A stretch of DNA of 18,838 nt from an uncultured Lachnospiraceae bacterium (lineage in GTDB: Bacteria; Bacillota; Clostridia; Lachnospirales; Lachnospiraceae), in contig CAPQSW010000045.1 of NCBI GenBank assembly GCA_948688495.1, positions 2,621 to 21,458 of the forward strand, given 5' to 3'. The notes beneath the pieces were generated by a model, which ran no database searches, was not told where the DNA came from, and saw nothing but the letters and a program-made list of their open reading frames with translations. A program made the position numbers and the translations under genes. Position 1 is the first letter of the stretch; each line of letters starts with the position of its first letter. This document shows, in pieces, positions 15,068-18,838 of the stretch.

Positions 15068-15973
15068 ATGTTAGATGTATGTTTACTAGGAACGGCGGGA
15101 ATGATGCCGCTTCCCTACCGCTGGCTGACATCGCTGATGACAAGGTATAACGGCAGCAGTCTTCTAATTGATTGTGGTGAGGGAACACAGATCGCTATGA
15201 AAGAGAAGGGATGGAGTGCGAAACCGATTGACATTATATGCTTTACGCATTACCATGCAGACCATATCAGCGGCCTTCCAGGGCTGCTGCTTACTATGGG
15301 AAATGCAGAGAGGACAGAACCGCTGACAATGATAGGGCCCAGAGGTCTGGAACGTGTGGTAAATGCACTGCGGACGATAGCTCCAGAGCTTCCTTTTGAT
15401 ATTCGCTATATAGAGTTGGCACAGCCGGTGGAACATATTGAGGAAAAAGGATACCATCTTACCGCATTTAAGGTAAACCATAACATTGCCTGCTATGGTT
15501 ATACCATAGAGATACCGCGGATTGGGCAATTTCAGGTGGAGCGGGCAAGGGAGCTTGGAATTCCTATGAATTGCTGGGGGAAGCTGCAAAAGGGCGAAAT
15601 TCTTGAAATTGATGGGAACGTGTACACGCCGCAGATGGTATTGGGACCTGCCAGGAAAGGAATCAAACTAACTTACTGTACAGATACAAGACCAGTGCCT
15701 GCTATTACGGAAAATGCAAAAAATGCCGATTTACTGATTATAGAAGGAATGTATGCAGAGCCAGAAAAGGAAGCGAAGGCAAGGCAGTACAAGCATATGA
15801 CCTTTTATGAGGCGGCAAAGATAGCCAGCGACGCCGGAGTATCGGATATGTGGCTGACGCATTTTAGTCCTTCTATGATACGTGCCGAGGATTATATGGA
15901 TGAGGTACGAAAAATCTATGCCAATGCAAAATTGGGAAAAGACGGGAAAACAGTAGAACTTGATTTTAAGTAG
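15068..15973 (+). CDS. rnz: ribonuclease Z (tRNase Z)
   Basis: Metallo-beta-lactamase-fold endonuclease that cuts the 3' trailer of tRNA precursors lacking an encoded CCA. Length is 301 aa, the usual short bacterial form. The zinc motif is H61-Y-H63-A-D65-H66 (THYHADHISGLPGLL). Other family segments: LLIDCGEGTQ, PRGLERV, ERARELGIP, a late CTDTRP and THFSP. ATG 15068 has GAAAGGAAG (15053-15061) upstream; the longer reading from 14987 overlaps the preceding gene and adds an unrelated tail. Functional context fits: both tRNA genes at 18532-18766 lack an encoded CCA. Repeat copy C begins right after the stop codon. Confidence 0.95.
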   Translation: MLDVCLLGTAGMMPLPYRWLTSLMTRYNGSSLLIDCGEGTQIAMKEKGWSAKPIDIICFTHYHADHISGLPGLLLTMGNAERTEPLTMIGPRGLERVVNALRTIAPELPFDIRYIELAQPVEHIEEKGYHLTAFKVNHNIACYGYTIEIPRIGQFQVERARELGIPMNCWGKLQKGEILEIDGNVYTPQMVLGPARKGIKLTYCTDTRPVPAITENAKNADLLIIEGMYAEPEKEAKARQYKHMTFYEAAKIASDAGVSDMWLTHFSPSMIRAEDYMDEVRKIYANAKLGKDGKTVELDFK

Positions 15974-15976
15974 GGG

Positions 15977-16016
15977 GGAAGGCAGATGCAAAGCATTTTT
16001 ATCACGTCTTCCGACG
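15977..16016 (+). repeat. dispersed structured repeat, copy C (short form)
   Basis: Retains only hairpin 1 (15977-16012): GGAAGGC with GTCTTCC, and nested AGATGC-AAA-GCATTT. Relative to copies A and B, the outer-stem change gives a G-U pair, and the inner-stem change (AAATGC to AGATGC) also gives a G-U pair, so the fold is kept. The spacer is 7 nt, as in A and B. Hairpin 2 is missing, and the ribosome binding site AAAGGAGGG of the next gene follows within about 10 nt. The small frame starts MQSIFITSSDA and stops at 16019-16021. Confidence 0.7.
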
Positions 16017-16039
16017 CCTAAGGTAAAGGAGGGATCCTT

Positions 16040-16588
16040 ATGAAAAAAAGTGGTGTGAAATCTATTTTAATTGTAATATTTTGTGCCTGTCTGTGTGTAG
16101 GATATTTTTATTACCTGACACAGAAAACTGGGAATAAGGAAGCAGACATGACGGAAGCGGACATGATTATTTCCAAGGATTTGGAGAAATCTTATCCCAA
16201 TACAGCTCGTGAAGTAATAAAGTTCTATAATCGGATTTTAAAATGTTATTACAGTCAGGAGTATACAGAAGGCCAGTTAGAACAGTTGGCAGGGCAGGCA
16301 AGGCTGCTGATGGATGAGGAACTTAGGCAGAAAAATCCCGAGGATTCTTACCTTCAGGCCGTAAAAGAGGATATTGCCAATTATGATAAAGATGGTAAAA
16401 GTATCTATAACATTAACCTGGAAGACAGTAATGAGATAGAGTATAAGAAGGTTAAGGGACAGGAATGCGCATATGTGGATGTGGTTTATTTTGTAAAGGC
16501 AAAGAAAGGCAGCGAGCGTTCCAGCCAGACTTATATTCTTCGCCGGGATGATGATAATAACTGGCGCATTCTGGGATTTTACCAGTAA
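16040..16588 (+). CDS. membrane-anchored or secreted hypothetical protein
   Basis: 182-aa protein. A short basic N-terminus is followed by one hydrophobic helix (about residues 8-27, containing CACLC), which is either an uncleaved anchor or a signal peptide; there is no clear lipobox. The rest is an extracytoplasmic helical region (SYPNTAREVIKFYNRILKCYY pattern, 50-70) and a beta-rich tail ending in NWRILGFYQ. This resembles the NTF2/SnoaL-like small lipoprotein-type domains that measure 'R-N-W-R-I-L-G-F-Y' ends in Clostridia. I think it corresponds to a conserved Lachnospiraceae DUF (possibly the one called DUF6715), but I cannot confirm that. ATG 16040 has AAAGGAGGG (16025-16033) upstream. 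It lies between rnz and tsaD. Confidence 0.7.
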   Translation: MKKSGVKSILIVIFCACLCVGYFYYLTQKTGNKEADMTEADMIISKDLEKSYPNTAREVIKFYNRILKCYYSQEYTEGQLEQLAGQARLLMDEELRQKNPEDSYLQAVKEDIANYDKDGKSIYNINLEDSNEIEYKKVKGQECAYVDVVYFVKAKKGSERSSQTYILRRDDDNNWRILGFYQ

Positions 16589-16642
16589 TAGTAGAGGCGG
16601 TTTATAATGCAGCAACAGTTTTTTGAGAAAGGGACGAAGGTC

Positions 16643-17674
16643 ATGGAAAGCAGCCGGAGAGATGTAGTGATTCTGGCAATCGAGAGTTCCTGTGATGAGA
16701 CGGCGGCGGCGGTGGTCAAAAATGGAAGGGAAGTCCTGTCAAATGTGATTTCCTCCCAAATTGAACTCCACACACTGTATGGAGGCGTTGTGCCGGAGAT
16801 TGCATCCAGGAAACATATAGAAAAGATTAATCAGGTAATAGAGGAAGCTCTGAATAAGGCGCATATGTCTCTGGAGGAAATGGATGCCATTGCAGTCACG
16901 TATGGTCCTGGGCTTGTCGGCGCACTTCTTGTAGGAGTGGCAGAAGCGAAGGCTATTGCCTACGCAGCAGGGAAGCCTTTGCTTGGAGTGCATCATATTG
17001 AGGGACATATTAATGCCAATTATATAGAGAATAAAGAATTAGAGCCGCCGTTTTTATGTCTTGTGGTATCTGGCGGGCATACGCATCTGGTGAAGGTCGC
17101 AGATTATGGAAGTTATGAGATTTTGGGAAGAACCAGGGATGATGCGGCAGGGGAAGCCTTTGATAAGGTGGCGCGTGCAATCGGGCTGGGATACCCAGGC
17201 GGACCCAAAATTGAGAAGGTATCAAAAGAAGGCAATCCAGATGCCATTGCGTTTCCAAGGGCTAAAGTAGCACAGAATCCTTATGATTTCAGTTTCAGTG
17301 GTGTAAAATCAGCAGTACTGAATTATATTAATGGCTGTAAAATGAAAAACATTCCTATTGTGCAGGCGGATATAGCAGCCTCCTTCCAGAAAGCGGTAAC
17401 GGATGTTCTCGTAGAGCATGCAATGATGGCGGTGGAGGAATTTAAGATAAATAAGTTTGCGATTGCTGGCGGGGTTGCTTCCAATCGTGTATTGCGGGAC
17501 GGCATGTGCAAGGCATGTGAGGAGAGGAATGTGGAATTTTACTATCCTTCCCCTGTATTCTGCACAGATAATGCGGCCATGATAGGTACGGCCGCTTATT
17601 ACGAGTATCTTTCGGGAAGGCGTGATGGATGGGATTTAAATGCCGTTCCCGGTCTGAAATTAGGAGAGCGATGA
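16643..17674 (+). CDS. tsaD: tRNA N6-adenosine threonylcarbamoyltransferase TsaD
   Basis: Catalytic subunit of the t6A complex, which transfers threonylcarbamoyl from threonylcarbamoyl-AMP to A37. Length is 343 aa. The metal-binding HxxxH is H118-IEG-H122 (HHIEGHINAN). Other signatures: IESSCDETAAAVV, VVPEIASRKH, TYGPGLVGALLVG, VSGGHTHLV, DDAAGEAFDKVARAIGLGYPGG, FSFSGVKSAV, AGGVASNRVLR and FCTDNAAMI. ATG 16643 gives the usual N-terminus with AAAGGGA 8 nt before it. ATG 16607 (12 residues longer, behind AGAGGCGG) is a plausible alternative. With tsaE and tsaB upstream, the window encodes the full bacterial transfer complex; only the TsaC/SUA5 step is missing. Confidence 0.95.
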   Translation: MESSRRDVVILAIESSCDETAAAVVKNGREVLSNVISSQIELHTLYGGVVPEIASRKHIEKINQVIEEALNKAHMSLEEMDAIAVTYGPGLVGALLVGVAEAKAIAYAAGKPLLGVHHIEGHINANYIENKELEPPFLCLVVSGGHTHLVKVADYGSYEILGRTRDDAAGEAFDKVARAIGLGYPGGPKIEKVSKEGNPDAIAFPRAKVAQNPYDFSFSGVKSAVLNYINGCKMKNIPIVQADIAASFQKAVTDVLVEHAMMAVEEFKINKFAIAGGVASNRVLRDGMCKACEERNVEFYYPSPVFCTDNAAMIGTAAYYEYLSGRRDGWDLNAVPGLKLGER

Positions 17675-17675
17675 T

Positions 17676-18389
17676 ATGGAAAAGAGATACGCGGCGATTG
17701 TGCTGTCAGCAGGAAAGGGCAAACGCATGAATTCCGAGATAGCCAAACAATATCTGATGCTGGAAGGCCAGCCGGTACTTTGTTATTCCTTGCAGGTGTT
17801 CCAGCAAAGCCAGAGAGTTGAACAGATAATTCTTGTCACAGGTAGAGAAGATATGGAATACTGCCGCAAAGAAATTGTAGAAAGATACGGTTTAACGAAA
17901 GTGAGCAGGATCGTCCCGGGAGGGAAGGAACGTTATCATTCTGTTTTTTGTGGTCTTATGGAACTGGCGGAGGCACAGAATCCACCGGATTATGTAATGA
18001 TACATGACGGGGCACGACCTTTTGTTGACCTGGAAATGATTGAACGATGTGCAAAGGCCGTGGAACAAGACCAGGCATGTGTGGTTGGAATGCCGGTAAA
18101 GGATACCATTAAAATTGCAGATGAACAGCAGTTTGCTGCAGAGACGCCAAAGAGGAATCTTGTCTGGCAGATACAGACACCACAGGTGTTTTCATTTTCA
18201 CTGATTTACCAGGCATACAGAGAATTATTGGAAATGGAGCGTGGCGGAAACTCTGTTTCTGTGACAGATGACGCTATGGTAGTTGAGACGGTTATGAAAA
18301 AGAGGGTGCGCCTGGTGGAAGGCTCTTATAAAAATATAAAAATTACAACACCAGAAGATTTAGAGCTTGCACGGGTGCTGACGGAGTGA
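17676..18389 (+). CDS. ispD: 2-C-methyl-D-erythritol 4-phosphate cytidylyltransferase IspD
   Basis: Third enzyme of the MEP isoprenoid pathway: CTP plus methylerythritol phosphate to CDP-methylerythritol. Length is 237 aa, normal. The nucleotide-binding loop is LSAGKGKRM (about 10-18). Later motifs: PGGKERYHSV, MIHDGARPFVD, VKDTIK, QIQTPQVF, SVTDDAMVVE and a C-terminal NIKITTPEDLELA. ATG 17676 starts 1 nt after the tsaD stop, with AGGAGAG (17662-17668) inside the end of tsaD, so translation is probably coupled. It closes the housekeeping run; a hairpin follows the stop codon. Confidence 0.95.
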   Translation: MEKRYAAIVLSAGKGKRMNSEIAKQYLMLEGQPVLCYSLQVFQQSQRVEQIILVTGREDMEYCRKEIVERYGLTKVSRIVPGGKERYHSVFCGLMELAEAQNPPDYVMIHDGARPFVDLEMIERCAKAVEQDQACVVGMPVKDTIKIADEQQFAAETPKRNLVWQIQTPQVFSFSLIYQAYRELLEMERGGNSVSVTDDAMVVETVMKKRVRLVEGSYKNIKITTPEDLELARVLTE

Positions 18390-18410
18390 ACTGTAACGAA
18401 TAGTTACAGT
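18390..18410 (+). terminator. hairpin after ispD, possible weak terminator
   Basis: A perfect 8-bp inverted repeat, ACTGTAAC-GAATA-GTTACAGT, begins right after the ispD stop codon. The stem is AT-rich and the following bases lack a U tract, so it may only protect the 3' end. Confidence 0.4.
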
Positions 18411-18436
18411 AATTTAAATAAAATTAAAAAAATCTC

Positions 18437-18465
18437 TTGACATATAAAAAATATTTTGCTAGAAT
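18437..18465 (+). promoter_or_regulatory. promoter of the serine tRNA genes
   Basis: TTGACA (18437-18442), 17-nt AT-rich spacer and TAGAAT (18460-18465) match the consensus closely. The predicted start is about 18472, leaving a leader of about 60 nt before the first tRNA. Confidence 0.8.
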
Positions 18466-18531
18466 GATAGACGCGTTGTTGAGGACGAAGCAATTTATTA
18501 AGAACTATTCATATACTGAAGTAGTTACTAA

Positions 18532-18617
18532 GGAGAGGTGTCCGAGTGGTTTAAGGAGCTGGTCTTGAAAACCAGTGATTCCGAAAGGGACCGTGGGTTC
18601 GAATCCCACCTTCTCCG
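18532..18617 (+). tRNA. tRNA-Ser (UGA)
   Basis: Acceptor GGAGAGG (18532-18538) pairs with CTTCTCC (18610-18616) through one G-U, with discriminator G. The anticodon stem CTGGT/ACCAG encloses the loop CTTGAAA with anticodon TGA. A long variable arm (TTCCGAAAGGGA) is typical of class II serine tRNA, and the T arm is GTGGG-TTCGAAT-CCCAC. No CCA is encoded (TTT follows), so RNase Z processing is expected. Confidence 0.95.
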
Positions 18618-18676
18618 TTTTGTTTGAAGCCTTACAACAATAATAAGCTTAATAGTGAATAACTATTCTGCCATCT

Positions 18677-18766
18677 GGAGAAGTACCCAAGCTGGCCGAA
18701 GGGACACCCCTGGAAAGGGTGCAGGTCGTTAATAGCGGCGCGAGGGTTCAAATCCCTCCTTCTCCG
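18677..18766 (+). tRNA. tRNA-Ser (GGA)
   Basis: Acceptor GGAGAAG (18677-18683) pairs perfectly with CTTCTCC (18759-18765), with discriminator G. The anticodon stem CACCC/GGGTG holds the loop CTGGAAA with anticodon GGA. The long variable arm and the T arm GAGGG-TTCAAAT-CCCTC fit serine tRNA. No CCA is encoded. It lies 59 nt after tRNA-Ser(UGA) and is probably in the same transcript. Confidence 0.95.
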
Positions 18767-18810
18767 TTCGCTTGAATCTTATCAGATATAAAAAAATGTC
18801 AAAAAATGTA

Positions 18811-18838
18811 TTGACATGAATGTAAATGTATGGTAATA
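18811..18838 (+). promoter_or_regulatory. promoter cut by the window edge
   Basis: TTGACA (18811-18816) with a 17-nt spacer leads to TAATA at the last bases, a partial -10. It points to another transcription unit just outside the window. Confidence 0.5.

Noticed and set aside
9286..16016. Possible CRISPR-like array from the repeated ~40-78-bp units
   Set aside because: The copies are 3 kb or more apart, separated by normal genes, and differ in length; there are no spacers or cas genes.

Overview
The window reads as a chromosomal segment of an anaerobic gut-type Bacillota (class Clostridia, most likely Lachnospiraceae). The grounds are the moderate-to-low GC, AGGAGG-type ribosome binding sites, consensus sigma-A promoters, CCA-less tRNA genes, and a secreted modular glycosidase with FIVAR, carboxypeptidase-regulatory-like and C-terminal leucine-rich modules typical of that family. 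All genes lie on the + strand. I cannot name the species.

Layout. (1) 1-5285: an AT-rich upstream region, then one very large exported glycoside hydrolase family 43 protein (about 1656 aa) with three CBM-like beta-sandwich modules, three carboxypeptidase-regulatory-like repeats, a helical repeat pair and a strongly basic leucine-rich C-terminus. (2) 5294-9845: a riboflavin operon with a near-perfect promoter, an FMN riboswitch and intrinsic terminator, then ribU (ECF importer S component), ribD, ribE, ribBA and ribH. (3) 9869-12332: a promoter with PhoB-box-like direct repeats and a large membrane sulfatase-fold LTA-synthase-like enzyme whose 5' end appears to carry a -1 frameshift at the heptamer CCCTTTT. 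(4) 12373-18389: a housekeeping cluster with a YcxB-like protein, tsaE, tsaB, rimI, a small zinc-ribbon-like protein, rnz (RNase Z), a one-TM hypothetical protein, tsaD and ispD. (5) 18437-18838: a strong promoter and two serine tRNA genes (UGA and GGA), with the start of another promoter at the window edge.

How the genes work together. RibBA, RibD, RibE and RibH cover GTP plus ribulose-5-phosphate to riboflavin apart from the phosphatase step, and RibU adds uptake, all under one FMN switch. TsaE, TsaB and TsaD form the bacterial t6A tRNA-modification machinery apart from TsaC/SUA5. RNase Z matures CCA-less tRNAs such as the two at the end.

The most unusual element is a short dispersed repeat present three times (about 9286-9363, 12413-12490 and 15977-16016). 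Each copy sits immediately before a gene's ribosome binding site. All copies share a 36-nt two-tier hairpin in which every stem substitution still allows pairing, and each starts a small ORF with related N-terminal residues. In copy A that ORF ends in an ATGA overlap with ribH. In copy B it runs in frame into the YcxB-like gene. I do not recognise it as a named element.
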